A stretch of 64,000 nt of DNA from Arthrobacter sp. EPSL27 (GCF_001512305.1 NZ_LNUT01000001.1:62001-126000), one strand, 5' to 3'; numbered from the stretch's first letter, positions 38,451-47,870 are shown. Made by a program: numbers and translations. Notes: a model not told the origin generated them from the sequence alone.

Positions 38451-38800
38451 GCCAGCCAGGACTTGTCACGCGGCAGCTGCGGTGTGGACAAGGCCTGGCC
38501 TTGCCCACCGGAAGCTGCTCCTACGCGCACGCGACTCGGCCTCAAACCAGTCGGCCCACAGGCTGCAGGAGGTCTTAGCCGCCAAGGATGCGACCGGCAA
38601 CGCACCAAGCTGCGTGGATGGTCAAAGAGGAGCTCAGGGCACTGGTAAGCACTGGGTGCCGACGCAGCAGCAGCGAGAGAGGATCTCAAGGACCGCACTG
38701 GGCCTATGCTTTCTGACTCACGATTCCGACGCTCTGCGCCGCTGGGCAATCTCAGCCTTGCGCCTAGCGATTGCCTGCTATCAGCTGAATCGTCAATAGC
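38451..38800 (+). pseudogene. Probable ISL3-family transposase remnant
   Basis: Broken plus-strand frames read LAHRKLLLRARDSASNQSAH followed by RLQEVLAAKDATG, and, after a frame change, AWMVKEELRALVSTG. These resemble the C-terminal region of ISL3 transposases (a run of R-L-x-x-x-L followed by AWxVKExLR). No catalytic domain is present. The stretch was cut by the intact IS21 insertion on its left. The assignment is tentative. Confidence 0.4.
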
Positions 38801-40716
38801 TATGGGAGGCTCACTCTAGCGAACTGCATATTGTGGTCCGATGGTATTGTGCCGATGTAGTTCCCGAGTGCGTCGATTTTTGCCACATTCTCGTAGTAGG
38901 GAATCCGCATTTTGGTCGTAAAGATATAGTCGATGTACGTTCCGCTGGCTCCCTCGACGCCCTGGCGAGCTAGGCGTTCGAAGCCATTCCAGCTGTTGAC
39001 CCGTCGGTTCACAACCGTTTCCGCCGTCGCCTCGCCGCTGGGGTACCAGCTCCTAAATGTGTTGCCTAAGGGATCGACTAGCCCTTGGCTAGTGAACACG
39101 TCGTAGGGTCCGTTGGCGGGGTCCGTCCACTTACTGGAGTTCATATCACCAACTAGTACTACGGGCAGGTTGCTGGTGTTTTTGCTCTTGATGGTGTCCA
39201 TAACCGCTTGAGCCTGCTGCTTCCGGATGTCGTTCGCCACGACGTCTTTGCCGACCGCCAAGTGAGCGTTGGCAAAGAACACGTTCTTTCCGGTGGAAAG
39301 CTGCGTCACCTCCGCCCAAGCCACGAAACGAGAGACGTCCGACACGGAAGCTGAAGGGAGAGCCTTCGATCCAGACCGGATCAACTTCATGGTACTCGCG
39401 TTGTAGAAGATCTTCGTCCCTGCCGAGGCGCCTTGATCTGCGTAGACGCAGTTCGCGGGGAGCCTTGAATCAACACAGTTGTTCCTGTCCGTATCGGTGA
39501 GCTTGTAGTTGGCACCCACGGATGCGAGTCGATCCCGGAGGTCTTCGAATTGTGTGTAGCCTCCTGGCCGGGGATCGTCAAGCCATGTCTGGGAGGCCTC
39601 CTGGACGCCGAGTATGTCCGGAACCTTCGATAGGATTGTCTGAACCACAGCGTCCCGTCGTTCCGTCCAGGGCTTTTCATCCGGCAATCCATCCATGCAG
39701 CTGAAGCATCGAACATTGAAAGAGCCAACGGACAACGGGTTCACGACTGTTGGTAGCACTGGTACAGGAGCAGTCGTTGCTTTGACAACCGGGGAATACG
39801 CAGTGATGCCCTCACCGGTGGCTGAAATGACACGGACTTGGGCGTAGTACGGCGTCGCCGGCGACAGGCCCCGCACCTCACCCGTAGTGGTCAAGGTGGT
39901 GATATAAGTAGCCGAACTCATGTCGGGTGTATTACTCAGGGCGAGCCGGTACTGAGGGGCGCTGGGAGCAGCGTCCCACGTGAATGTCAAGGTTGTCGGG
40001 CTCTGGATAATAGTTTTCAGTCCTGGTGGGGGAGGGGGCGGTGCCGTCAGGGTTTTCGCCGTCACTGCCGCCGAGTAGGCGGTGAGGTCCGTTCCGGTGG
40101 AGGTCAGGGCCTTTATCTTGACGTAGTAGGTGGTCGCGGCCGGCAGCCCGCCGTAGCCGCCGGTGGTGCCGGATGCAATATTTCGGTAGAAGGGCGCGCT
40201 CATGTCTGGTTTGGTCGAGTACATGAGTCGGTATCCGACGGCTGCCGTGACAGGGTTCCAGGTCATGTGCAGGTAGGTCGATGTGGTCTGGGCGGTCGCT
40301 TTCAGACCCGTGGGCGGTGCGGGCTGTGAGGTCAGGGTTTTCGCCGTCACTGCCGCCGAGTAGGCGGTGAGGTCCGTTCCGGTGGAGGTCAGGGCCTTTA
40401 TCTTGACGTAGTAGGTGGTCGCGGCCGGCAGCCCGCCGTAGCCGCCGGTGGTGCCGGATGCAATATTTCGGTAGAAGGGCGCGCTCATGTCTGGTTTGGT
40501 CGAGTACATGAGTCGGTATCCGACGGCTGCCGTGACAGGGTTCCAGGTCATGTGCAGGTAGGTCGACGTGGTCTGGGCGGTCGCTTTCAGGCCCGTGGGC
40601 GGTGCGGATGCGGCGACCGCGCCCTGCGCGCCCATACCTAGTACAAGCACCAGTGCTAGGAGGATCGCTGAGGCACCCAATTCTGGGCGCCGAATTGTCC
40701 GCAACCACTTCAACAT
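38800..40716 (-). CDS. Secreted fibronectin-III repeat protein with endonuclease/exonuclease/phosphatase domain
   Basis: The product is 638 residues from the ATG at 40716 (MLKWLRTIRRPELG), with a signal peptide ending near AVAASA. Three FN3 modules follow (about 35-130, 130-225, 230-320). The first two are almost identical at both DNA and protein level. The C-terminal 300 residues are an EEP (DNase I/sphingomyelinase-like) domain: VGSFNVR, VQEA, NAHLAVG, VGDMNSSKW, YIDYIF, and the catalytic PSDHN. EEP enzymes cut phosphodiester or phosphomonoester bonds in DNA, phospholipids and similar substrates. Extracellular DNA is the simplest substrate; a phosphodiester-linked wall polymer is an alternative given the locus. 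It is flanked by IS elements. Confidence 0.85.
   Translation of the reverse strand: MLKWLRTIRRPELGASAILLALVLVLGMGAQGAVAASAPPTGLKATAQTTSTYLHMTWNPVTAAVGYRLMYSTKPDMSAPFYRNIASGTTGGYGGLPAATTYYVKIKALTSTGTDLTAYSAAVTAKTLTSQPAPPTGLKATAQTTSTYLHMTWNPVTAAVGYRLMYSTKPDMSAPFYRNIASGTTGGYGGLPAATTYYVKIKALTSTGTDLTAYSAAVTAKTLTAPPPPPPGLKTIIQSPTTLTFTWDAAPSAPQYRLALSNTPDMSSATYITTLTTTGEVRGLSPATPYYAQVRVISATGEGITAYSPVVKATTAPVPVLPTVVNPLSVGSFNVRCFSCMDGLPDEKPWTERRDAVVQTILSKVPDILGVQEASQTWLDDPRPGGYTQFEDLRDRLASVGANYKLTDTDRNNCVDSRLPANCVYADQGASAGTKIFYNASTMKLIRSGSKALPSASVSDVSRFVAWAEVTQLSTGKNVFFANAHLAVGKDVVANDIRKQQAQAVMDTIKSKNTSNLPVVLVGDMNSSKWTDPANGPYDVFTSQGLVDPLGNTFRSWYPSGEATAETVVNRRVNSWNGFERLARQGVEGASGTYIDYIFTTKMRIPYYENVAKIDALGNYIGTIPSDHNMQFARVSLP
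40046..40607 (-). repeat. Tandem 285-bp repeat encoding two FN3 modules
   Basis: Copies at 40046-40322 and 40331-40607 match at 275 of 277 positions, with an offset of 285 bp (95 codons). The two differences are T/C at 40282/40567 and A/G at 40306/40591. The near identity, including synonymous positions, means a recent duplication or gene conversion. The third FN3 module is much more diverged. Confidence 0.95.
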
Positions 40717-40764
40717 GTGAGACCTTCCATCGAAACAACAATGCTGCCGTGAGACGCCCATCAT

Positions 40765-41126
40765 CCTTGCAGGGGGTTGATTTAGATTTCTCAGTGCATC
40801 AAGTAGTAGATCACATGGATGAGCGGCGTTAAGCTGCTTCAGGCGAAGGTTTTACGCAGTTTTGGGACCCTTCGTAGATGAAGTGGTCAGGGCCGTCTAA
40901 GTCTGCTGCCGTGGGGCCTCGAACTTTTCCGGCGCGGAGGGGTATGGAGGAAAGATGTCAAGCCCGCTCTAGACTGAGCGATCAACCAGCCAAAATCCAG
41001 GATCTACTGCGACTTGACTCGCTCTGCTGAGGTGCCTTACGGAACGCTGATAGCGGAATTAGTGTCGATTTTTCGAGCTGCAAGTCTGGCCCTTTGATGA
41101 CCGTAGTAGACCTCGTTGCGCCGGTC
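40765..41126. other. Gap without a supported gene
   Basis: This 362-bp region lies upstream of the FN3-EEP gene and probably holds its promoter. No convincing sigma-70 boxes or repeats were found. A TGGAGGAAAG sequence (plus strand, near 40946) resembles a ribosome site but leads into no open frame of note. Confidence 0.35.
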
Positions 41127-42136
41127 CGGCCTTGACGCTGCGGTGGATCCGCCGGAGGGAGGCGGCCTTGTCCACGTGGACGGGGTCGGTGAAGATCTGG
41201 TGGCTTGCCCACCGGCCTTCGCATCGCTCTTCGGTCCCGGACGATGAGCTCGGCCGGGCGGCCCTGCCGGGTCCGGGAATAGCGGGCGTTCGCCCGCGGC
41301 AGCCAGTCCGCGAGTTGGGCGTGGAAATCCAGTGGGGACGCGAACGCCCGGCCCGGCATAAAGTGCTGCCGGAAGTACCGGTTCATCCGTTCGACCATGC
41401 CCGGGGCTTGCGGGTCCCGCGGCGGCAGCTGCCGGATTTCACAGCCCAGCACCCCTGCGAATGCAGCCGCCGGCTCGGTCAGCAGACCCTGCCCGATCCC
41501 GGACTCGTTGTCCCAAACCAGCTGGTTCGGGACCGCGCCGGCTTCCTGCAGCAGAGACCAAATGCCGCCCAGCAGATCAAAGGTCGTGCGGGTCGGAAGA
41601 ATCCTGTCCTGGATGTAGCCGGAGAACGCGCTCATCATCACCGGCACCGGAGGCTTGCCCTCCTGCCCATGCCCCAGCGGCAGCGGCTCGAGCAGGAACC
41701 ACAAATCGCACTGCATCGCCTGGCCCGGTTCATGGACCAGCCGGTCCACCGGATCAGCCGGCAAATACTCGGGCCGGATCGCCCGGATTACATCCCGGAA
41801 GTACGACGCGGACCCTGCCCAACCGGTCCGCTCGGCCAGCACCGAGGCCGGCATCGTCGGCGTCTGCACCAACAAGGCCCGCACCCGCGGCGTGTAAGCA
41901 TCAAAACTCGACCCGGTCGGCTTCCGCTCGTACTTCGGCGGCCGGTCTGCCTCGAACGGCCGGTCAACCGTGCCCCGGGACCCCCGAGCTGTTTCGCCAG
42001 CGCCCTCTTGGAGATTTTCTCCGTCGCGTATCGGTGGCGTATCTGCGCCAAACATCCAATGTGATCACCTTCCATAATGGTCAGTGGCCCCATTTTCAGC
42101 TGGCCTTTCTGGCCCTATTTTCGGTTGGCGCCAACA
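41127..42136 (-). mobile_element. Truncated, inverted copy of the IS21-family element
   Basis: The minus strand closely resembles the left part of the intact element at 36325. It has the same terminal sequence (TGTTGGCGCCAACCG... reading inward from 42136), the same istA start region and the same integrase core (QLVWDNESGIGQG). One-base deletions shift the frame in the N-terminus. An internal deletion near 41210-41250 joins RRAMR to the later PDLHRPRPRG-like part. The 3' third of istA, all of istB and the right end are missing. It cannot encode an active transposase, but it gives a 1-kb inverted repeat with the intact copy. Confidence 0.85.
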
Positions 42137-42798
42137 TTTTACGATTGACGTGCCCCCGGCTCGTGATTTTCCCGCGTTGGTGGTGTATAGATGCGCTAGC
42201 AATTCGTGCGGAGGGCGAGAACCCTTCGGCTGCGCTGTACTCCCAGCATACGTCGGCGCGTCTTGACGAGGGGGCATGTCCGTGTTGGCCGCCAGGGCAC
42301 TGAAACCGATCGAGGTTTGTGTGTTCCCCGATCCGACTGCCAGATCGCCGACGGCTCTACTTGGGCTTCGCAGCCGGGTCCTTGAACCCGTTGGCGACGT
42401 GTTCGGTGCGCATGTGGCCCGCGGTCGACCAGCCGCCGCCCCTCCTAAACCGGCCGTCCATATCGGTCCGGCCAGGCCCGGCGTGATCGATGGTCGGGGG
42501 CAGGCGGCATCGGGGGCCTGCGACGTCCGCAGCAACCGGAAAGCCGGGAACTGCAAGTCGATTAACTACAGGAGAAGTGCCGTCAGGATAGCGGCCTGGT
42601 ACTCATCCGGATATCCAAGTCTTCACTGACATTTAAGAACCACTAAAACACTTATATTTTGTTAAGCACCCGCCAGAACGGTGGCTTGAACCTTGTCCGT
42701 GGGGCTCGCCCCGAACTGCGATGAGCCACAATCGGAATGCCCGGACAACAAGATACTAGATCGATAGTTAGGCACGAAGCTCGCCGATCGACGTGGGG
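42137..42798. other. Gap without a supported gene
   Basis: This 662-bp region lies between the IS21 remnant and the stop of the XcbB/CpsF-like gene. Open frames up to about 160 codons on the minus strand start inside the IS end and have no recognisable domain. The part near 42640-42665 is AT-rich (ACTTATATTTTGTTAAG). Probably more insertion debris. Confidence 0.35.
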
Positions 42799-43848
42799 CT
42801 AATCGATCTGGTTCATTCCAGAGCGCAGCGGAACGCCATAAAGATGCATGTTCATGAGCATAGTTGCCGTATTGACTGTTCGCGGGCCCACATCGGGGTG
42901 GTCCTTGATCTGAGAATGTCGGGAATTGAAAAACGAAATGCGGTCCGTCAGCGAACTCACGAGAATGTCCGAGATGTACGGGAACTGCGGTGAGAAATCA
43001 GAGCAAATAACTGACCATCGACTGTACTCGCCTGCGTTGGGAAGGGTACCGTCAAAGACCTCGTGGATCAGACGTCGGAAAACGGTTTGCTTTGTTGAAG
43101 GAAATATGCCATTCGCTGTGAAATGAGAATCCCCATAGCGTTCCTCATAATAGACGTCGGAAACAATAGGGTCTACGGCCACGCAACGGTATCCGCCCCT
43201 GAGTGCATGGTATAAAGCGCCTGTACCACCTTTAGAAACTCCATATAGCACTACCGAATCGTGGCCTATTCTGTGTAATTTTGTCACCGACGACAGAAGT
43301 CGTTGGATTGCCATGACGTTGTCTCGCAAATAAGTAGTGTTGAGATAAAAGGAACCCGCTACGCCGCCAAGGTCCGCGATTCGGAGAACAGCAGCATCAC
43401 TCGGTAAGTATTTTTGTATAGTCGGAAAGTTTTGCATGAAATGCCGCGTAAGACTGGTTGTGTACATATCTTCATGAATAGAAGAAAATACAACAATCAG
43501 ACGCTTCGGCAGCGCTCCGGCCAAGGGCGGGGTATATGTGTAGACAACCCCCTCTTCAGTAACGCTGTATTCACCGTCTTTCACTTTCAACCACAAATCA
43601 GGGATAGAATCGTACCTTACGAGTCGTGTGACATTCTCCCTGGTGAGGTAAGCGTGAAATCCAGAGTTCGTGAGCCCTACTAAAGTAGACCTAGCCGCGG
43701 GGATTTTTCTCGCCAGGCGGATAAGGTTCATGTCTTCCGACGAACCTTCCGCGAGGGTCACGTGGACATACTTCGTAGTGCTACTCAGCTGGCTCGCAGT
43801 GTCTTCCCACGGATTGTTGTAGGGGATTTGGATGACGGCGTCGCTCAT
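42799..43848 (-). CDS. XcbB/CpsF-like capsule locus protein with serine-hydrolase fold
   Basis: The product is 349 residues with no signal peptide. The centre reads VVLYGVSKGGTGALYHALRGG, a GxSKGG nucleophile elbow (serine near residue 210). It is preceded by IVVFSSIHEDMYTT (a possible oxyanion strand) and followed by VDPIVSD and a late HSQIKDHPD histidine. This is the pattern of the XcbB/CpsF and accessory-secretion Asp2-like alpha/beta-hydrolase group found in capsule and glycoprotein loci. A role in O-acyl transfer or hydrolysis on the polymer is plausible but unproven. It lies 26 bp after the TPR-TagF-GT4 gene on the same strand, so it is probably cotranscribed. Codon use is AT-rich. Confidence 0.55.
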   Translation of the reverse strand: MSDAVIQIPYNNPWEDTASQLSSTTKYVHVTLAEGSSEDMNLIRLARKIPAARSTLVGLTNSGFHAYLTRENVTRLVRYDSIPDLWLKVKDGEYSVTEEGVVYTYTPPLAGALPKRLIVVFSSIHEDMYTTSLTRHFMQNFPTIQKYLPSDAAVLRIADLGGVAGSFYLNTTYLRDNVMAIQRLLSSVTKLHRIGHDSVVLYGVSKGGTGALYHALRGGYRCVAVDPIVSDVYYEERYGDSHFTANGIFPSTKQTVFRRLIHEVFDGTLPNAGEYSRWSVICSDFSPQFPYISDILVSSLTDRISFFNSRHSQIKDHPDVGPRTVNTATMLMNMHLYGVPLRSGMNQID

Positions 43849-43874
43849 GATGGTTCCAATTCCTTAAGTTCAGG

Positions 43875-46800
43875 CTATCCCGTAGGAGTCGCCAGGGTCG
43901 ACGGAGCGCTGTAGGCCGCTGATAGGCTGCGTTCGTCGCCGCTGGGAAGCGCGGACGCCAGGAACTGTGCGTGCGCTTCTTGCTGGTAGACCGATGTATG
44001 GAAGCTGCGTTGAGGGATCGAGCCGGTAAGAAACCGATGCAGCCCTGACACAAGGCCGGATACGGAATTCTCGACAAGAAGTCCGTATCCGTCCTGGAGG
44101 ACATACTTTGCCCCAATAATTTCCGTGGAAATAATGGGCTTTCCGAGCGTCAGAGCTTCCAAGAGGACCATCGGTTGTCCTTCGTGGTTGGATGACAACA
44201 CAAAGCAATCGGCGCGAGATAGAGCCGGAAATGGGTTGCTGCGTAAGCCAGCAAGGAAGATATGCCCCGTCAAATCGAGGTCAGCTATTAGCCGGCTCAG
44301 TGCTGGCCTGAGCGGTCCGTCTCCCAGAATCAACAGGCGACTTGTAGGGCTGTAATTGAGGAACTCGTGGAAGGCGCGTATCAGTTTCTCATGATCCTTT
44401 TCCGGAGACATCCGGCCCATGGTAATGAAGGTCTTGAAATCTGGCGAGAACCAATCCAGCAAATCTGGATCCAGGTCTTCCCCTGCCAGCTCTAAAGTTG
44501 CCTTCGGGTCTATTTGGTTCACGGCGTGCCTGAACCTTTCGTCAGGCAGAGACAGCAATGATCCTAGGTGATCGCGGTTCTCTTCGCTGATGACTTCGGA
44601 GACCGAAACAAGAGCATCGAAGGAAGGATAGGTGCGGAATATCGCCTCAAGGTGCGGAAATCTTCCCAGCCACTCACTGCGCATGTCGTTATGCAAGAAC
44701 GCTACCTTGCGGGACGATTTGGGTGCGGCCGCTAGAAGCGCGGTCCAGAAAGTAGAGTAACCTTCGAATTCTATCGACGAGGTAAATTCGTGTGCCCCGA
44801 AAATCCTGACAAACTCCCTCCTAAATGCACGCCTGTAGACATTCATTTGGGCTTCGTTTGTCAGAGCCCTATGCCTGTTCATGCGGTCGACGATCCACTT
44901 TTCTTCGGGAGTGAACAGCTGCCTTCCCACTCTGCCTATGACTCGAACGCTAGCGGGCATTTCACGGAATTTTTCAAGCCTTCCGCTATTAGCAGCCGTT
45001 TCATCGACGGGAACAACGACTGTGACGTCGTATTCATCTGGATCAATGGATTTTAAGAGGTTAAGAAGTGAGGACGTGATGCCGTTGGGAATAAAGCTGT
45101 GGTGGAAAAGAAGTGACTTCTTCACTGACCTACACGGCAGTTGATGGGAGTCATCGTTGAAAAAGAAGAAATCGACAGCGCGTTTCGATGCCTGGCCGTC
45201 TTCATAGGGGCAATACTCCTCTACAAGACGAGTGTGAAGGGCGCCCTGGTGGCGGCTGGATATTTCCTGAGAAATGATCGCGATGAGCTCATCGATTGTC
45301 TTGGCGGTCGGCAGGCCCATCGAACTCGGATCTACGTAGAGGCCGCGCTCGTTTCTGTACTCCTCGAGGTCGTATGTATACATTGCCACTGGCTTTCCAG
45401 TGGGAAGAAAATCGAAGACAATGCTCGAATAGTCCGTGATAAGAACATCCACGACCGCCAGAAGCTCGTTTGTCTCTATGGAGTCCGGAGCGATCGTTAC
45501 TCCAAGGTCCATTCCCGCCAAGAGCTCTTGTGTCCTGTGGTGGGCGCGGAAGACTATGTTGCAGCTGAGTTCACCCAGCCTGGCCAGATCGGATGTCAGG
45601 CGTTCCAAATCGAAATGTGTGCTAGTCAATCCGCCACGCCATGTGGGGGCATAAAGGACTACGGGCCGCGTGTCAGACTCTTTAATGCCCAACAATGTCA
45701 GCACGTTAGCTCGGGATGAAGTAGTGGCATTGAGCGTCCGGTCGACTCTTGGGTACCCGGTGAGCGCAATCTTGCCAGTCATCATCGAATCCACATCATA
45801 GCGCTGCGTAAGCACATCTGCGGTGAACCGATTCGGCGCGAGCACATGCGTTGTATGCAGCAAGTTGCGCGCCACGTTCTTGTGTTCTAAGAACCCAGTT
45901 CCAATGTCTTTGCCGAGAGTTTTTAGGGGCGTGCCATGCCAGGTGTTTAGGTAGTGTTGCCCCGGTCGAGCTGCAAAATAATCCGGGAATGTGACGTTAT
46001 TGACGAGGTACTTTACAGTTGCCAGATGCCGTCGGTATGCGGCGCTATTGCGTCTAATGATTGCAACGTTTCGGTGTGTCCTGACCGCGACTGGGATGTG
46101 GGCGTCGTCATTTGCGACCCAAACGTGAAGAAAATGATCGAACTCCCGGCGCCGGCCGACCTCTTCGAAGATCGCTAACGGATTGCAGCTGATGGAATCG
46201 CCGTGGAAGCTTTCGTAGAGAATAGCATCATCTCTGAGTGGCAGGTTCTCACGCCATGACGTGTAATACATTACGTCGCGGAGCCCTTTGTCCTTTCTGT
46301 ATGCAGTTGTATCGATCCCGTGTGCATCATCAAAAACTCTGCTCATGCGAAAACTTGACGCACCAAGTGCGTACTCGTTAGCGAGCGTTAGGGCCCTGCC
46401 AAGCCGGTAGTACCAATCTGCCTTCACTTCATTGCTCCGGTCGATCGCTGCCTGATAGGCGGCTGACGCTTGCCTGTAAAGGCCCAATGACTCGGCCGTC
46501 TCGGCTACGTTGAAGCTAGCGTGCGGGGAGGGATTGCGAAAGGCAGATTCCAACGCCTGGTTGATGTGTCTCTCTGCATATGCCGAATGTTCATGATGAG
46601 CACCTTGGCGCGTGCCGGCGATGGGGAGATCAGGCTGTGCCTTCAGGTGCGCTCGGCACGCTTCCTCGTAGTGTTCGGCACGCTCAAGCACGAAGCCGCA
46701 ACGGTAGGCCCAGTATGGTGAAGGTTTTGCGCTGGCGTCCATGCCATATGAATAAGCCTCGGCGGCATCATGCCACCGTTCCAAACGTTCGAGAACGAAG

Positions 46801-47774
46801 CCGTAACGGTAGTGCCACGTAGCCTCCGTCGGGTCCATTGCCGTGGCCTGCTGGTACATTTCTGCTGACAACTCCCACTCGTAGCACCGTTCGAGCGCGA
46901 GAGCCGTTCGGTACGCCAGAGCCGCATTGTGTGGCTGTCGACTAAGTTCCTCTCGATAGGCGCTGGATGCTCCAGCCCAGTCTCCGCGTTGTTGGTAGAA
47001 GACTCCGACTCCGTGGACGGCGGCCTGGAGCTTCGTGTCCAGCTTTACGGCTGAAGCGAAAAGCTGGGATGCGGCGGCGACGTCACCAGCCTGCAACCTG
47101 CAGGCGCCTTCCCTGAAGTGAATCTCAGCGCTGGCCTGGTCAATGCGGTTAGCAGCGCAGAATGCATCCGCAGCCTTGTCGAAACGGTTCATGGCTTCAA
47201 GAGCGTCGCCCAAGCGAACGTGCCACGAGGCACTCGCGCCGTGGAGGGGGAGTCCCGCTTCCAGGACTTCGATTTCTTGCCAGCGCTGACCGGCGCGCTT
47301 GTGCTCGGCAGCAAGAGCGGAGTGATCTACCGTCGGAGTCAAGTTAAGGCCGGGCATAGGAGCGGAGATTGCAGACCCCTCAGCTATGCCGCTCGGGGTG
47401 GCGCTTATCCTCGCGGCGGCTTGACCAAAGGTTTCAGATTCAGCCCGTTGTAGCGTGGCGTTGACAAATGGGGTCCGCAGATCGGAAGGTAAGAACTCGC
47501 TGCCAGCCGGGACCGTCCCGCCGCTCCGTAATTCCGTCAGGCAGTCCTTCCAACCAATATTGTCAGGCTCAATTGTAAGGGCCTGCTCGATCAGCAGTTC
47601 AGCTTCGCGCAGCGCTCCGAGGTGAAACTGGGCAAGACCGTAGTGAAAAACGACAGCCCCGTCGTCGTCATGCCCGTTGTGATACAGGTTTCGGTAGCCT
47701 TCGAGGGCAGCTGGCCAATCGCCAACACTTTCGAAATGGCGCGCGGCAACAAACGCAGCTTCCCAAGTGCTCAT
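43875..47774 (-). CDS. TPR-TagF-GT4 megaprotein B
   Basis: The product is about 1299 residues and has the same order of parts as megaprotein A. TPR-like repeats cover about 5-480 (WHYRYGFVLERLERWHDAAE-type units). A TagF-type domain covers about 505-870 (NTWHGTPLKTLG near 611, GYPRVDRT, VLYAPTWRGG, DVLITDYSSIVFDF). A GT4 domain starts near 886 (LFHHSFIPNGITSSLLNLL, FLHNDM, MGRMSPEKDHEKLI, SNHEGQPMVLLEAL). The ATG at 47774 has GGAG 11 bp upstream; a TTG at 47783 is the alternative. Sequence divergence from A is large, with the GT4 part most similar. It lies between a nucleotidyltransferase gene and the XcbB/CpsF-like gene on one strand. Confidence 0.85.
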   Translation of the reverse strand: MSTWEAAFVAARHFESVGDWPAALEGYRNLYHNGHDDDGAVVFHYGLAQFHLGALREAELLIEQALTIEPDNIGWKDCLTELRSGGTVPAGSEFLPSDLRTPFVNATLQRAESETFGQAAARISATPSGIAEGSAISAPMPGLNLTPTVDHSALAAEHKRAGQRWQEIEVLEAGLPLHGASASWHVRLGDALEAMNRFDKAADAFCAANRIDQASAEIHFREGACRLQAGDVAAASQLFASAVKLDTKLQAAVHGVGVFYQQRGDWAGASSAYREELSRQPHNAALAYRTALALERCYEWELSAEMYQQATAMDPTEATWHYRYGFVLERLERWHDAAEAYSYGMDASAKPSPYWAYRCGFVLERAEHYEEACRAHLKAQPDLPIAGTRQGAHHEHSAYAERHINQALESAFRNPSPHASFNVAETAESLGLYRQASAAYQAAIDRSNEVKADWYYRLGRALTLANEYALGASSFRMSRVFDDAHGIDTTAYRKDKGLRDVMYYTSWRENLPLRDDAILYESFHGDSISCNPLAIFEEVGRRREFDHFLHVWVANDDAHIPVAVRTHRNVAIIRRNSAAYRRHLATVKYLVNNVTFPDYFAARPGQHYLNTWHGTPLKTLGKDIGTGFLEHKNVARNLLHTTHVLAPNRFTADVLTQRYDVDSMMTGKIALTGYPRVDRTLNATTSSRANVLTLLGIKESDTRPVVLYAPTWRGGLTSTHFDLERLTSDLARLGELSCNIVFRAHHRTQELLAGMDLGVTIAPDSIETNELLAVVDVLITDYSSIVFDFLPTGKPVAMYTYDLEEYRNERGLYVDPSSMGLPTAKTIDELIAIISQEISSRHQGALHTRLVEEYCPYEDGQASKRAVDFFFFNDDSHQLPCRSVKKSLLFHHSFIPNGITSSLLNLLKSIDPDEYDVTVVVPVDETAANSGRLEKFREMPASVRVIGRVGRQLFTPEEKWIVDRMNRHRALTNEAQMNVYRRAFRREFVRIFGAHEFTSSIEFEGYSTFWTALLAAAPKSSRKVAFLHNDMRSEWLGRFPHLEAIFRTYPSFDALVSVSEVISEENRDHLGSLLSLPDERFRHAVNQIDPKATLELAGEDLDPDLLDWFSPDFKTFITMGRMSPEKDHEKLIRAFHEFLNYSPTSRLLILGDGPLRPALSRLIADLDLTGHIFLAGLRSNPFPALSRADCFVLSSNHEGQPMVLLEALTLGKPIISTEIIGAKYVLQDGYGLLVENSVSGLVSGLHRFLTGSIPQRSFHTSVYQQEAHAQFLASALPSGDERSLSAAYSAPSTLATPTG

Positions 47775-47841
47775 TAGATACAAATCTCCGTAGCGGTTTC
47801 AGCGGTGTCAGTGGGCTGTGGATAGGTCAGGCCCGGCCCGT

Positions 47842-47870
47842 CCGTGTGGCCGGCTTCGCCAGCCACACGG
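47842..47870. terminator. Strong hairpin between nucleotidyltransferase and megaprotein B genes
   Basis: A 9-bp perfect stem CCGTGTGGC / GCCACACGG continues after one mismatch as GGC-TTC-GCC. It lies about 50 bp past the nucleotidyltransferase stop (minus strand). The plus-strand side is followed by ATTTGTT; the minus side has no T-run. It could attenuate transcription into the megaprotein gene or act as an mRNA stabiliser. Confidence 0.45.

Noticed and set aside
42065..42556. 163-codon minus-strand frame
   Set aside because: It ends inside the IS21 terminal sequence and shows no domain, so it is likely insertion debris.
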